The position numbers and the translations under genes are program-made. DNA of 64,000 bases from Anaerolineaceae bacterium (GTDB lineage: Bacteria; Chloroflexota; Anaerolineae; Aggregatilineales; Phototrophicaceae), in NCBI GenBank assembly GCA_020634135.1, contig JACKCG010000006.1, positions 124,001-188,000 of the forward strand, given 5' to 3'. Position 1 is the first letter of the stretch, and the number at the start of each line of letters is the position of its first letter. Below are positions 16,125 through 24,969 of the stretch, piece after piece. The notes beneath the pieces are model-generated. The model ran no database searches. It was given only the letters and a program-made list of their open reading frames with translations, and had not been told where the DNA came from.

Positions 16125-17351
16125 ATGAAAGCCGATCTCGATCATTTGATGGCCGCCCGCGATTTACAGGCCATCTTTATCCCCTGTACCGAACACACCA
16201 ACCCGGTCTTGCATTACCTGACAGGGGTACATGCCTCTCGCGGTATCGCCATCAAGCAGCGAGGTCGCCCGGTGCTGCTGGTCATCAACCCGATGGAGAT
16301 GGATGATGCCCTCAAGGCGGGAATCGAGACGTATTCGATCTACGACCTGGGATGGAATGATCTGCGGAAAGAGGCCGCCGGAGTTAATGAACGCGCCGAG
16401 GCCGGATTATGGCGCAACTGCATCCAGCGCTTCGCGATACCGCCCGGCAAAATCGGAGTCTATGGTGCCGGTGACCTGAACACCTATCTCGAATTTCCAC
16501 GCTTAATGGCCGCTCTCCTGCCAGACTATACGTTTGTGGGTGAAGTTGGCACGACACTCTTTGACGAGGCCTGTATTACGAAAGACCCGTCGGAACTGGC
16601 GCAAATCAAGAAAGTTGCGGCGGCCACGAACGCCGTCTGGGCAGAGACCTGGGACTTCATTGCCGGGCATCGCGCCGAGCAGGAGACTGTGGTCAACGCC
16701 GACGGCACACCGCTGACAATTGGTGCGGTCAAACGGTTCGTGCGTCGTGCGCTGCTTGATCGTGACCTGGAGGATACCGGGATGATCTTCGCTCAGGGAC
16801 GCGACGGCGGCATCCCGCACAGCCGGGGCGATGACAAAGCGCCGCTCAAGCTGGGGCAGGCGATTGTCTTTGACCTCTTCCCGCGCCAGCCAGGCGGCTA
16901 TTACCACGACTCGACCCGTACCTGGTGTATCGGGTATGCTCCGCCGGAAGTTCAGGCCGCCTATGACGATGTGCTGGGAGCTTTCACGGTTGCTGTTTCC
17001 GCATACGCTGAACCCGGACAACCGGTCCATACCATGCAGGATGCTGTGCTGGACTTCCTGGAAAGTCGGGGACATGCGACAATCCGCAGCAAGCCAGGAA
17101 CGCAGGAAGGGCTGGTGCATGACCTGGGGCATGGTTTCGGCCTGAATATCCATGAACGCCCGCTCATCAGCCACCTGCAAAAACGCGACCAGTTCCAGGC
17201 AGGTAATGTGCTGACCATTGAACCGGGCGTATATTACCCGGAGCGCGGTTTCGGCATTCGCCTGGAAGATGCATTCTACATTGATGACAGCGGGGCATTG
17301 GTGGCGCTGACTGACTTCCATAAACAACTGGTCATCCCGCTGCGCGATTGA
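16125..17351 (+). CDS. M24 family metallopeptidase (Xaa-Pro aminopeptidase-like)
   Basis: The 408-residue protein has a creatinase-like N-terminal domain (about 1-140) and a pita-bread catalytic domain. The dinuclear metal ligands are all visible: Asp250 (VFDLF), Asp262 (YYHDSTRTW), His336 (LGHGFGLNIHERP), Glu366 (LTIEPGVY) and Glu381 (GIRLEDAFY). It probably removes N-terminal residues before proline or cleaves proline dipeptides in the cytoplasm. Start 16125 is set by GGAG 6 nt upstream rather than the TTG at 16113. Monocistronic. Confidence 0.9.
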   Translation: MKADLDHLMAARDLQAIFIPCTEHTNPVLHYLTGVHASRGIAIKQRGRPVLLVINPMEMDDALKAGIETYSIYDLGWNDLRKEAAGVNERAEAGLWRNCIQRFAIPPGKIGVYGAGDLNTYLEFPRLMAALLPDYTFVGEVGTTLFDEACITKDPSELAQIKKVAAATNAVWAETWDFIAGHRAEQETVVNADGTPLTIGAVKRFVRRALLDRDLEDTGMIFAQGRDGGIPHSRGDDKAPLKLGQAIVFDLFPRQPGGYYHDSTRTWCIGYAPPEVQAAYDDVLGAFTVAVSAYAEPGQPVHTMQDAVLDFLESRGHATIRSKPGTQEGLVHDLGHGFGLNIHERPLISHLQKRDQFQAGNVLTIEPGVYYPERGFGIRLEDAFYIDDSGALVALTDFHKQLVIPLRD

Positions 17352-17369
17352 AGATCACATGCTCCGATG

Positions 17370-17403
17370 GACTCTTGACCGGTGGTTTTCCGGTTACCGA
17401 GTC
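17370..17403 (+). terminator. Hairpin after the M24 peptidase gene
   Basis: GACTC (17370-17374) pairs with GAGTC (17399-17403), and ACCGG (17378-17382) with CCGGT (17390-17394), with a small internal loop between. It starts 19 nt after the stop codon and lacks a T-run, so it may be a weak terminator or an mRNA-end structure. Confidence 0.35.
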
Positions 17404-17589
17404 CGCATATTCAACAATGGAACCATTCCCCTCAAGAGGATGAACTGATACGATCGTTCAACCTGTTGAGCTTTGGTCATCTGTCTGTACTTCATTACCA
17501 TTGCTATTGAAACGTGGAAAATGGGCTGACAAGCGCCTTTCCCGCTGATATAGTAGTCCATCATTGTTCACTTTAAGGTCAGGTACATC

Positions 17590-18855
17590 GTGAAAAACAG
17601 GGTGGCAGCCAATACAGACAGTGAGCGTGAGTTCACTGTCTATCATGTCTGGCAGAATATGGTGTGGATTATACTGTGCGCTCTCATGCTGGTCATGAAT
17701 ACGGCGGTGGTGACTGCTGCGCCCCCGGCCCAGTCCGCCAGTACCCCGGAAGTCACCGGCAGCGTGCGCGGACAGGTAATTAACGGTACAGCACGGGGCG
17801 AAGTCCCGCCGGATTTGGTAGTACGGCTGCTGGTCAGCACCGGGGCGCATACACGAACCTTCGAGACGGCTGTTGATGCGAATGGCGGCTACCTGTTTAC
17901 TGGGGTGCCGGTGAGCGCCGCCAACCAGTATGCTGTTGCGGCGCGGTACCGGGAGCGCATCTTTTCCAGCGAAGTCGTAACGGGCGACCCCGCTGCCCCG
18001 GATATGGTGCTGCCGCTCACAATCTACGAACTGACGGAAGACCCGTCGGTTATCAGCATCAGCAGTGTCGTGACACAGGTCAATATTGTGGGTGACACGA
18101 TGGAAGTGCGGCAGGCCTTCACCTTCAATAACCGTTCTGACCGTCTGTTGACCAGCAGCACCGAAGTCTCTACGGGGCACTTTGCCTCAGTAGCGGTCAA
18201 GCTGCCGCCGGGGGCACAGGTCGTCCAGCTTGATGAAACCGGACGTTATGTTCTGGCCGATGACGGCACGACGCTGGTGGATACACTCCCGGTGGTGCCA
18301 GGCGATGGGCATGGCCTGCTGGTGATTTATCTGATCCCCTACGATAATATCAGCGCGATTATCGAGCAGGAAGTTACCTACCCGCTGGCCGGTGAAGTCC
18401 GTCTGCTGGTGTGGCCGACGACTCTCGAAATTATCACCGAACAGCTCACCTCAGGAGAGGCGGAAGCCCGCACCGGCATTACCTATCAGACGTTTAGTGG
18501 CAGTCTGGCGCTCATACCCGGTGATGTGCTGCGCTATACATTGCGCGGCGCGGCATCTTCAGCGGCGGAAAACATGGTCGTGACGACCCGCTCGAATACC
18601 GTACTGCCCATTCTGCTGATTCTCATCGGTGGGGCAGTTGCGGTGGTTGGTTCGGTGCTGTTTTTCCGGGGGCGGAGGCCGCATGGGGAACAGGCCAGAC
18701 AACACGCGATAGATACGCTGCTGGAGCAAGTTGCTGAGTTAGACCGGCTGCACCAGAGCGGTCAATTGAACCACGATGTCTGGCATCGTCAGCGCGGGCC
18801 GCTTAAAGCGAGGCTGGCGTCACTGATGGGCGAAACCGACCCGGAAGATGAATAG
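17590..18855 (+). CDS. Exported membrane-anchored protein with carboxypeptidase-regulatory-like domain
   Basis: The 421-residue protein begins with GTG and has a membrane-spanning signal (about 21-43: MVWIILCALMLVMNTAVVTA). Residues about 55-120 form a CarboxypepD_reg-like beta sandwich (VRGQVINGTARGEV, GGYLFTGVPVSAANQY). A larger beta-rich extracytoplasmic region (about 125-330) follows, then a second transmembrane helix (about 337-357) and a cytoplasmic tail with a SHOCT-like helix (EQVAELDRLHQSGQLNHDVW). The topology suggests a cell-surface sensor or binding protein with a small cytoplasmic handle. Not part of a visible operon. Confidence 0.72.
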   Translation: MKNRVAANTDSEREFTVYHVWQNMVWIILCALMLVMNTAVVTAAPPAQSASTPEVTGSVRGQVINGTARGEVPPDLVVRLLVSTGAHTRTFETAVDANGGYLFTGVPVSAANQYAVAARYRERIFSSEVVTGDPAAPDMVLPLTIYELTEDPSVISISSVVTQVNIVGDTMEVRQAFTFNNRSDRLLTSSTEVSTGHFASVAVKLPPGAQVVQLDETGRYVLADDGTTLVDTLPVVPGDGHGLLVIYLIPYDNISAIIEQEVTYPLAGEVRLLVWPTTLEIITEQLTSGEAEARTGITYQTFSGSLALIPGDVLRYTLRGAASSAAENMVVTTRSNTVLPILLILIGGAVAVVGSVLFFRGRRPHGEQARQHAIDTLLEQVAELDRLHQSGQLNHDVWHRQRGPLKARLASLMGETDPEDE

Positions 18856-18920
18856 AGTCGGCACGCTATGCCGCGCCGCAAGAACGAAACAGGGACGGCA
18901 CAAGAGTCGTCTCAATGCCA

Positions 18921-19886
18921 TTATGACTGGTAACGTGTGTACCAGGCTACATCGTCACCAGGGGGTGTAACGCGCTCCTGCCAGGGCGTGGCGGCAGCCG
19001 CACACACCGCGCCGAGTTCGCGCATCCGTTCGGCGGCGACGCCCGTCAAAAATGCGGCCAGCGCGTCGCCCTGCAACTGGACGGCCTCTGCCCAGACTGC
19101 CCGCCCAACGATGACCCCGCTCGCCCCTGCCTGACATGCAATTCTACTCTGACGCAGAAATGTCTCGTAATTCACGCCCGCGCTCAACAGTGCCCAGGGG
19201 ACTGAAGAAGCCGCATCTACAGCCTGGCACGCCCGGAGCCATTCCGCTTCATCCTGGCTCTGTTTGGCATCAACCGGGAAGGGCAGCTTAAGAACATCTA
19301 CGCCTATCGCGCTGAATGTCTGCGCATTATCCACACTGACTTGCAGGAGTTCGGCGTTGGCGAGCGTCCCTTTTGGGGCCAGGGCGTGCGGAATCGGCTC
19401 CAGGAAGAACGGGATGTCATAACGTTCACAATCGGCCACGACCTGTTGCACGAGAGACCGCTTCTCTGCCGCATTGGGCGCGTCCGGGTGGTACGGCAGC
19501 AGCAGCTTGACGCCATCCCCACCCGCCAGCTTGATCTTTTTCACCGACCAGCCGGGGATGAAGTTAATCCGGCTCAGACTCGGATGGATTTCGTAGCTGG
19601 TCTCCTCGAGCGGCGCGAGCACGCCGGTTCGACCACTGATGACGCCGGACGTAATCCCTCGCCCGATACCATAGGCCGGGTCGGCCAGCACCGCTGAAGA
19701 ATGTGGCACAAGTGCGCTCAGAACCAACTGTTTGAAATCCGTGAAAGCGGTATCATCAAGTGGGACGGGCGCATACTGGTTGAGACTATCCAGCAAAATA
19801 CTGCGGTGGTCAATTGCGGTAATCACAAAATGCCCATTGGTAGTAGCGGCCCGGCTGAGGTGCCGGTATTTCCCCATCGTTATCAT
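18921..19886 (-). CDS. LacD/tagatose-bisphosphate aldolase-family class I aldolase
   Basis: This 321-residue TIM-barrel protein shows GHFVITAIDHRSILLD, the conserved AxDHR start of the LacD/YihT family, VLADPAYGIG, GVKLLLPYHPD, the glutamate-rich PFFLEPIPH strand and the probable Schiff-base lysine in VDVLKLPFPVD. Relatives split tagatose 1,6-bisphosphate or 6-deoxy-6-sulfofructose 1-phosphate; the exact sugar cannot be read here. It starts 6 bp behind the stop of the Gfo/Idh/MocA oxidoreductase gene, so the two form a sugar-processing operon. A second ATG at 19877 is an alternative start. Confidence 0.8.
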   Translation of the reverse strand: MITMGKYRHLSRAATTNGHFVITAIDHRSILLDSLNQYAPVPLDDTAFTDFKQLVLSALVPHSSAVLADPAYGIGRGITSGVISGRTGVLAPLEETSYEIHPSLSRINFIPGWSVKKIKLAGGDGVKLLLPYHPDAPNAAEKRSLVQQVVADCERYDIPFFLEPIPHALAPKGTLANAELLQVSVDNAQTFSAIGVDVLKLPFPVDAKQSQDEAEWLRACQAVDAASSVPWALLSAGVNYETFLRQSRIACQAGASGVIVGRAVWAEAVQLQGDALAAFLTGVAAERMRELGAVCAAAATPWQERVTPPGDDVAWYTRYQS

Positions 19887-19892
19887 GTGAAT

Positions 19893-21056
19893 TTATCCAT
19901 TTAATCCAAATAGACCTGCCGACCTGGTATGGCTCTGATCCCAGGCGTTAACCCCGGCCATGCCGTTTATCCCTTGCTGGTAGACCGGGTTTCCCTCTGG
20001 CAGCGGCAGTGTCACCGTGCGGCCAATCGTCGCGCTCAGATACCCGGCCAGCGCCAGGTGCAGGGCGCGTTCGCCAGCGCGGGCAGGCGCAATCGGGTCA
20101 CGCTTCTCACGGATTGCGTCGCGGAAATCTGCCCAGAGTTCGGTGAATGACCGGGCGATATTATCGCCGTGTTCCGGTAGATTGGGAATAGCGTAATCGG
20201 TGCGCCGCCAGTCCTTAACAGAGTATAGCTCGATGGGCTGATTGAAGCCGCTCGTCTGGTATGCCTTGTAACGCATCCGTATCTGCCCCCCACTGCCGCT
20301 GACATCCACACCGCCTACGCCCTGTCCCCATCCCATGTTGATGAGTGCATAGCTGGATGGGAATGCCACTTGCAGCAGTGCCAGGTCTTCGACTTCTGGT
20401 TGGCGGTGAGCGTAGGTAGGCGCATCTACAAAGGCGTTTACCTGGCTCGCCTCCTCTCCCGCCAACCATTCCGCCAGATAGACGGCGTGAATCATGTCCA
20501 TCAGCACGCCACCGCCCGCGCCCATCTTGTGCCGCCAGTCAGCCTTGTATTCCGCCGCACCGGGGTTGTCAATCACGCCCAGGTAATTCATGGTCAGCAC
20601 GCGCAGATCGCCCACTTCGCCGGACTCAATGAGCCGCTTGATGAGGCGGTATTCCGGAAAAAAGTGGTAGTTATGCACCATGCCAAAGGTGACTCCGGCA
20701 GTCTCGGCAGCGGCGCATAGCTCGGCGGCGACTGCGGGGGTATCGGAAATGGGCTTCTCGCTCAGGACATGCTTGCCGGCTGCGAAAGCATCCAGCACAA
20801 TCTGGCGGCGGAACTGCTGTGGGACGGTCACGACGACGGCCTCCACATCGCGCCGGGCGATCACGTCTTTGTAGTCAGCATACAGATTGGCATCACTCAG
20901 GCCAAACCACGCCTGCCCGATTGTGCGGCGTTCGGGGGTAATGTCGGCCAACGCGACGAGTTCGACATCGGGCAACGTGGTCAATGCCGGGCGATGCCCA
21001 TAGCTCACGACGTTGCCGCAGCCGATCAACCCAACACATAAGGTCTTTGTCGCCAT
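19893..21056 (-). CDS. Gfo/Idh/MocA family oxidoreductase
   Basis: The 387-residue protein has the N-terminal Rossmann motif LCVGLIGCGNVVSYGH, then VVTVPQQFRRQIVLDA, the family hallmark LSEKPIS with its catalytic Lys, and FGMVHNYHFFPEYR in the active site. The C-terminal alpha/beta domain continues to the end. Such enzymes oxidise or reduce sugar or inositol hydroxyls with NAD(P). The ATG at 21056 is preceded by CAGGAGA; the longer open frame has no such site. It is the first gene of a two-gene operon with the LacD-like aldolase, suggesting oxidation or epimerisation of a sugar before cleavage. Confidence 0.9.
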   Translation of the reverse strand: MATKTLCVGLIGCGNVVSYGHRPALTTLPDVELVALADITPERRTIGQAWFGLSDANLYADYKDVIARRDVEAVVVTVPQQFRRQIVLDAFAAGKHVLSEKPISDTPAVAAELCAAAETAGVTFGMVHNYHFFPEYRLIKRLIESGEVGDLRVLTMNYLGVIDNPGAAEYKADWRHKMGAGGGVLMDMIHAVYLAEWLAGEEASQVNAFVDAPTYAHRQPEVEDLALLQVAFPSSYALINMGWGQGVGGVDVSGSGGQIRMRYKAYQTSGFNQPIELYSVKDWRRTDYAIPNLPEHGDNIARSFTELWADFRDAIREKRDPIAPARAGERALHLALAGYLSATIGRTVTLPLPEGNPVYQQGINGMAGVNAWDQSHTRSAGLFGLNG

Positions 21057-21231
21057 GATGTCTCCTGTTGACTTCTCGTGAAAGCGCCTGTTTACGATGA
21101 GTTTCCCGATTATAACGCGCTCACCAGTATCCACCCAAAGCGCGAATATTAGCGCGAACGGCAAAAATCGTTACAATTAGGGGCATTATCCGGTGTTATG
21201 TCTTTACTGAAAAAAATCGGGAATTCGCGTT

Positions 21232-22374
21232 ATGGTTTTTGCTAAGCAGCTTGATTTCCAGAGTGTTTTGGATGGTCTCGGCCAGGGCGTGCTGGTCTTC
21301 GATACAGATAACCGCCTTGTTGCGGATAATCTGGCGGCACGCAATATCCTGGGGAATGATCTTACCCTGATTCGCGCCCAGGGATGGGCTGCCGCCGTCA
21401 CCCTGTTCAACACTCGCCTGGATGACCCAAACCAGGGTGTAGATATCATGCGCCAGCGAGCTGAAGAGTCCGCCCGCCCTGTGCGTTTTCACATCTTTCG
21501 TTCTGGCGAGTACGTGTCGTGCTGGGTGTCTTTGGTACATGGCGATGACGACGACCAGTACATCATGCTCACGATTGACGTGAACGATTGGACGGCGATC
21601 AGCGAACTCCTCGGCCACTTCCGCGATGAAGTCCAGGTTGCGGCCAATGCCACCAAAGGCCATACCGACCTGATTATCCAGAGCCTGCGCCATCTCAAGG
21701 CCGGCGAGACACTGGAACAACTCAGCCGCCGCGTGATCGGTTTCACCCACTTGATTGGCACACACATGCACCGCCTGGAACGCCTGATGCTGCTGCTGGC
21801 ACGGTTGGAAGCCGTCCGTACTGGCAGACTGAAAGACTCGGTCAACCGCGAGGCACGCAAAATCTATCTGGCCGATTTCATAGAGGATTTCGTCGAAGGA
21901 TTAGACGAGATCACGCTGATTGACCCCGAAACCGAAACACAGGACTACCGTTCCCGTTTGTCCATCAGCATCCCGGATGATCTGATTATTCATGCCTCGC
22001 CACATCGTCTGACATCCGTCTTGCATGACGTTCTGCGGAATGCTATTATGTACAGTATGAAGGCTACGCCGATTATGATCGCAGCACATGCCTCCCCACA
22101 CAACCAGCACGTACAAATTGACGTGATTGATGAGGGGTATGGTGTCCGTGCTAAGGAATTCGACCGGGTATTCGAGTTTTTCCAGAGGGCACGGCAGCCG
22201 CAGATTATTGGTGAGTTTGGATATGGGTTAAGCCTGTATCTGTGTAAACATGAGGTGGAAGCTATGAACGGCAAGATCTGGTTCGAAAGCGAAGAAGGCG
22301 TCGGCACTACCTTCAGCTTCAAGCTGCCTGTCTGGACTGTGAATTCTTCCTCTTCTAGTCAGGCAGAGCCATAA
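21232..22374 (+). CDS. PAS-containing sensor histidine kinase with atypical H-box
   Basis: The 380-residue soluble protein has a PAS-like N-terminal domain (FQSVLDGLGQGVLVFDTDNR, about 8-115) and a helical pair (about 125-205). The ATP-binding domain keeps its N box VLHDVLRNAIMYS, G1 VIDEGYGV and G2 GEFGYGLSLYLCK. The dimerisation helix reads LGHFRDEVQVAANATKGH where a normal H-box is H-(E/D)-L-R-T-P; the His is there but the Glu/Asp and Thr-Pro are not. Kinase activity is thus plausible but not assured. No response regulator gene is adjacent; orphan regulators lie at 7.1 and 4.8 kb. Confidence 0.82.
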   Translation: MVFAKQLDFQSVLDGLGQGVLVFDTDNRLVADNLAARNILGNDLTLIRAQGWAAAVTLFNTRLDDPNQGVDIMRQRAEESARPVRFHIFRSGEYVSCWVSLVHGDDDDQYIMLTIDVNDWTAISELLGHFRDEVQVAANATKGHTDLIIQSLRHLKAGETLEQLSRRVIGFTHLIGTHMHRLERLMLLLARLEAVRTGRLKDSVNREARKIYLADFIEDFVEGLDEITLIDPETETQDYRSRLSISIPDDLIIHASPHRLTSVLHDVLRNAIMYSMKATPIMIAAHASPHNQHVQIDVIDEGYGVRAKEFDRVFEFFQRARQPQIIGEFGYGLSLYLCKHEVEAMNGKIWFESEEGVGTTFSFKLPVWTVNSSSSSQAEP

Positions 22375-22412
22375 CCATTATCCCCGGCCACCCCCTATCG
22401 AGGTATCTATAG

Positions 22413-22446
22413 CGCCTCGTCCTGGCAGGTCAGGGCAGGCGTTTTT
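22413..22446 (+). terminator. Terminator after the histidine kinase gene
   Basis: CGCCT (22413-22417) pairs with AGGCG (22437-22441), with an inner CCTG/CAGG pair (22421-22424, 22431-22434), followed by TTTTT. It lies 39 nt after the stop. Confidence 0.6.
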
Positions 22447-22465
22447 GTTTTGGAAAGCAGGGGCG

Positions 22466-22636
22466 ATGCAATATATGACACGCGGGATATTTGACGGGAT
22501 CATTCTGGTGGTTATCATTATTGGGTTCGCGCTGGTCGTGGTGCGGCTGTACGCTGATTTTACGCGCCCCCTCCCGCCCGATGAACCCAATTACGATGAG
22601 GGAGACACCCGTCCTAACCAATCTGTTGACGACTAA
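22466..22636 (+). CDS. Small single-pass membrane protein
   Basis: This 56-residue frame has one strong transmembrane helix (about 8-28, IFDGIILVVIIIGFALVVVR) and an acidic tail ending QSVDD. AGCAGGGG precedes the ATG. It lies after the kinase terminator and before serS. Composition and a proper start make it likely real, but no family is recognisable. Confidence 0.5.
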   Translation: MQYMTRGIFDGIILVVIIIGFALVVVRLYADFTRPLPPDEPNYDEGDTRPNQSVDD

Positions 22637-22822
22637 CGATCTATCCGTACAGCCCTTTCTGCATCTTACTGCGTTCCTTCTGGACTATCGCTTCTGTCTT
22701 GGTAGATGAGGCGAATGTGGCGAGTGAGGATGGGGGCAGCGAAACCGTTCTGCGGATAGGTTCTAATCAGTATAAAATCAGCCAGCCTATCTAGCGCAAT
22801 ACTGCATGATGGAGAAGAAACT

Positions 22823-24235
22823 ATGTTAGACATCACACTCATTCGGGAAAAACCGGAATGGGTCAAAGAACAGATTATGAAACTCAACGACCTGGCAGCC
22901 GCCGAGCGCGTTGATCGTATCATTGACCTGGATGCGCAGCGCCGCGCTCTGCTCTCGGAAGGTGAGGTCATCCAGGCCTATCGCAATCGGTTGAACAAGC
23001 AGTTCGGACGGCTGAAAGGAGACAAAAAACTCGATGATGAAACCCGTGCTGTGGTTGCCGCGCGGGTAACTGTGGCGGTCAACGCGGGTGACTATGAGGA
23101 TGCCGCGCAAATCATCGAGACAACCGATGTGACAGGTGCTGCGGACAGCGATGCCAATACCGCCCTGGATGGTCTGATGACGGCGCTCAAGGCGATGGGC
23201 GAGCAGGTCAACAGGATCAACGAACAGGTGAAAACCGTTGAAGCTGAACTCAGCGAGAATATGCTATGGGTCCCGAACCTGCCGCACGAAAGCGTACCGG
23301 TTTTCCCCAGCGATGAGGATAATATCGCCTGGAAGCCGGAGGGCGAAAAGAGAGAATTTGATTTCGACCCCAAGCCGCATTGGGAACTAGGCCCGGAACT
23401 GGACATCATTGACTTCGAACGCGGCGTGCGCCTGGCCGGAACACGAGCCTATATCCTCAAGGGATGGGGTGCCCGGTTGCAGCGGGCGCTGACTTCGTTC
23501 TTCCTGGATAAGGCACGGGAGAAAGGGTTCAGCGAACTGTATCTGCCGTTCTTCGTACAGGAAGATATGATGATCGGCGCGGGGCAGTTCCCCAAGTTTC
23601 GTGATGTCGTCTATTATGACGCCGATGCCGATGTATACATGCTGCCCACCGCCGAAGTCGCCATCACCAACCTGCACCGGGATGAAATCCTGGATGAGGC
23701 GCAGCTTCCACTCTACTATGTAGCGCAGACGCCCTGCTTTCGCCGGGAACGTATGAGCGCCGGACGTGATACACGCGGCATTAAGCGTGTCCACCAGTTC
23801 GAGAAAGTCGAAATGTATAAGTTCACCACGCCGGAAACCAGCTACGCTGAACTTGAATCGCTCACTGAAGCTGCCTGCGATATCTGCCGTGCCCTGCAAA
23901 TCCCCTTCCGCCGCCTGGAAATCGTGACCGGCGACCTGGGGTTCAGCGCCAGCAAGAAATATGATGTCGAGATGTGGGCACCCGGCTGCGGGGAATGGCT
24001 TGAAGTCAGCTCATGTAGCAACACCGAATCGTTCCAGGCGCGGCGGGCGAATATTAAGTACCGCCCGACGGAGAGCAAAAAGGCGCAGTTTGTCCACACC
24101 CTGAACGGAAGCGGGCTGGCGACCCCTCGTGTAATCATCGCTATTCTGGAAAACTACCAGCAGGCCGATGGCAGTGTCATCATTCCAGAAGTGCTGCGGC
24201 CTTACCTGGGCGGAGCGGAGCGGATCAGCAAATAA
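22823..24235 (+). CDS. serS: Seryl-tRNA synthetase
   Basis: The 470-residue class II synthetase charges tRNA-Ser. Motif 2 is TPCFRRERMSAGRDTRGIKR, motif 3 lies in NGSGLATPRVIIAILE, and the serine-binding loop in MLPTAEVAITN. The N-terminal coiled-coil arm begins MLDITLIREKPEWVKEQ. Bacterial SerRS is usually about 420-430 residues; the extra ~40 lie in the arm, between GRLKGDKKLDDETRAVV and the helix EQVNRINEQVKTVEAEL, and are Ala/Asp-rich. The arm holds the long variable stem of tRNA-Ser. No T-box leader is visible in the 186 bp upstream. Confidence 0.96.
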   Translation: MLDITLIREKPEWVKEQIMKLNDLAAAERVDRIIDLDAQRRALLSEGEVIQAYRNRLNKQFGRLKGDKKLDDETRAVVAARVTVAVNAGDYEDAAQIIETTDVTGAADSDANTALDGLMTALKAMGEQVNRINEQVKTVEAELSENMLWVPNLPHESVPVFPSDEDNIAWKPEGEKREFDFDPKPHWELGPELDIIDFERGVRLAGTRAYILKGWGARLQRALTSFFLDKAREKGFSELYLPFFVQEDMMIGAGQFPKFRDVVYYDADADVYMLPTAEVAITNLHRDEILDEAQLPLYYVAQTPCFRRERMSAGRDTRGIKRVHQFEKVEMYKFTTPETSYAELESLTEAACDICRALQIPFRRLEIVTGDLGFSASKKYDVEMWAPGCGEWLEVSSCSNTESFQARRANIKYRPTESKKAQFVHTLNGSGLATPRVIIAILENYQQADGSVIIPEVLRPYLGGAERISK

Positions 24236-24251
24236 ACTCCTTCAGTACTGC

Positions 24252-24285
24252 CGGTGACGGGCGACCTTCGGGGCGTCTGTCACCG
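24252..24285 (+). terminator. Hairpin after serS
   Basis: CGGTGAC (24252-24258) pairs with GTCACCG (24279-24285) 16 nt after the serS stop. There is no clear T-run, so it may be a weak terminator. It directly precedes a promoter for the next gene. Confidence 0.5.
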
Positions 24286-24287
24286 TA

Positions 24288-24315
24288 TTGCACCCCTCCC
24301 AAATGTCCCTATAAT
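24288..24315 (+). promoter_or_regulatory. Candidate promoter of the lipoprotein gene
   Basis: A perfect TATAAT (24310-24315) lies 16 bp after TTGCAC (24288-24293), giving a short leader to the ATG at 24352. Confidence 0.5.
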
Positions 24316-24351
24316 GAAATTTATCGCTAAATAATTGTAAGAGAGGGAACG

Positions 24352-24822
24352 ATGAGTCGTTTGCTGCGGTTCTTGGTATTGATTGGATTTGTTATGGTTC
24401 TGGCGGCGTGTGGTGGCGCATCATCCAATGGAGGAGGTGATGCATCGGGCGATTCGGGTAGCAACGGGGATAGCGGCGCGTCGTCTGTCCCTGCGGGTGA
24501 TGATCCGGCAGCAGTGGCGCTGGCGCTGTTGGCGGCAGTCTACAATAACGATCAGGACGCATTTGCATCAGTTTCGTGCGCCGAACTGCAAGCAGGAATG
24601 GATGCTTTTGCCGGGGTGCAGCTTCCCGGAGATGGCACATTTGATGTGAGCGGTTTGCAGGCCGAAGTCGCCAACCAGACCGACAACCAGGCGGAAATTA
24701 CTGTTACCGGTTCGGTCAAGCTCACATTGACAGTGGGTGGTCAGACTACCACCACTGACGTTGACATCAACACCATCACACTCACCTTGAAGAATGAAAA
24801 TGGCTGGAAGTATTGTGGCTGA
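24352..24822 (+). CDS. Small lipoprotein, NTF2/DUF4878-like
   Basis: The 156-residue protein has a lipoprotein signal with lipobox LAAC, a Gly/Ser/Asp-rich linker (about 22-48) and a C-terminal domain of about 105 residues. That domain (AVALALLAAVYNNDQDAFAS through ENGWKYCG) resembles DUF4878/NTF2-like folds, which start with a helix and end in a Trp-containing strand. Two cysteines (VSCAEL and KYCG) could form a disulphide. It is anchored on the outer face of the membrane; the function is unknown. Similar small domains appear at 28.7 kb and at the head of the PBP at 46.8 kb. Confidence 0.72.
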   Translation: MSRLLRFLVLIGFVMVLAACGGASSNGGGDASGDSGSNGDSGASSVPAGDDPAAVALALLAAVYNNDQDAFASVSCAELQAGMDAFAGVQLPGDGTFDVSGLQAEVANQTDNQAEITVTGSVKLTLTVGGQTTTTDVDINTITLTLKNENGWKYCG

Positions 24823-24888
24823 GTAATGTCCCCTTCCCGCCGGACCCCCGTTACAGGTTCGGAAAAACTGCGATCATGGTAGAATAGA

Positions 24889-24913
24889 CAAGGGGTGATA
24901 TACCCCTTGTTTT
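24889..24913 (+). terminator. Rho-independent terminator
   Basis: CAAGGGGT (24889-24896) and ACCCCTTG (24902-24909) form a perfect 8-bp stem with loop GATAT, followed by TTTT. It ends the lipoprotein transcript. Confidence 0.8.
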
Positions 24914-24969
24914 CGATTTACCGGGCTGAATAATGCCCATTTGGCTGACCATTGACCGAGGATATACAC

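Noticed and set aside
18921..21056. LacD-like aldolase and Gfo/Idh/MocA oxidoreductase as cargo of the microcompartment shell
   Set aside because: They are more than 20 kb from the shell genes, on no shared operon, and show no visible encapsulation-peptide-like extension.
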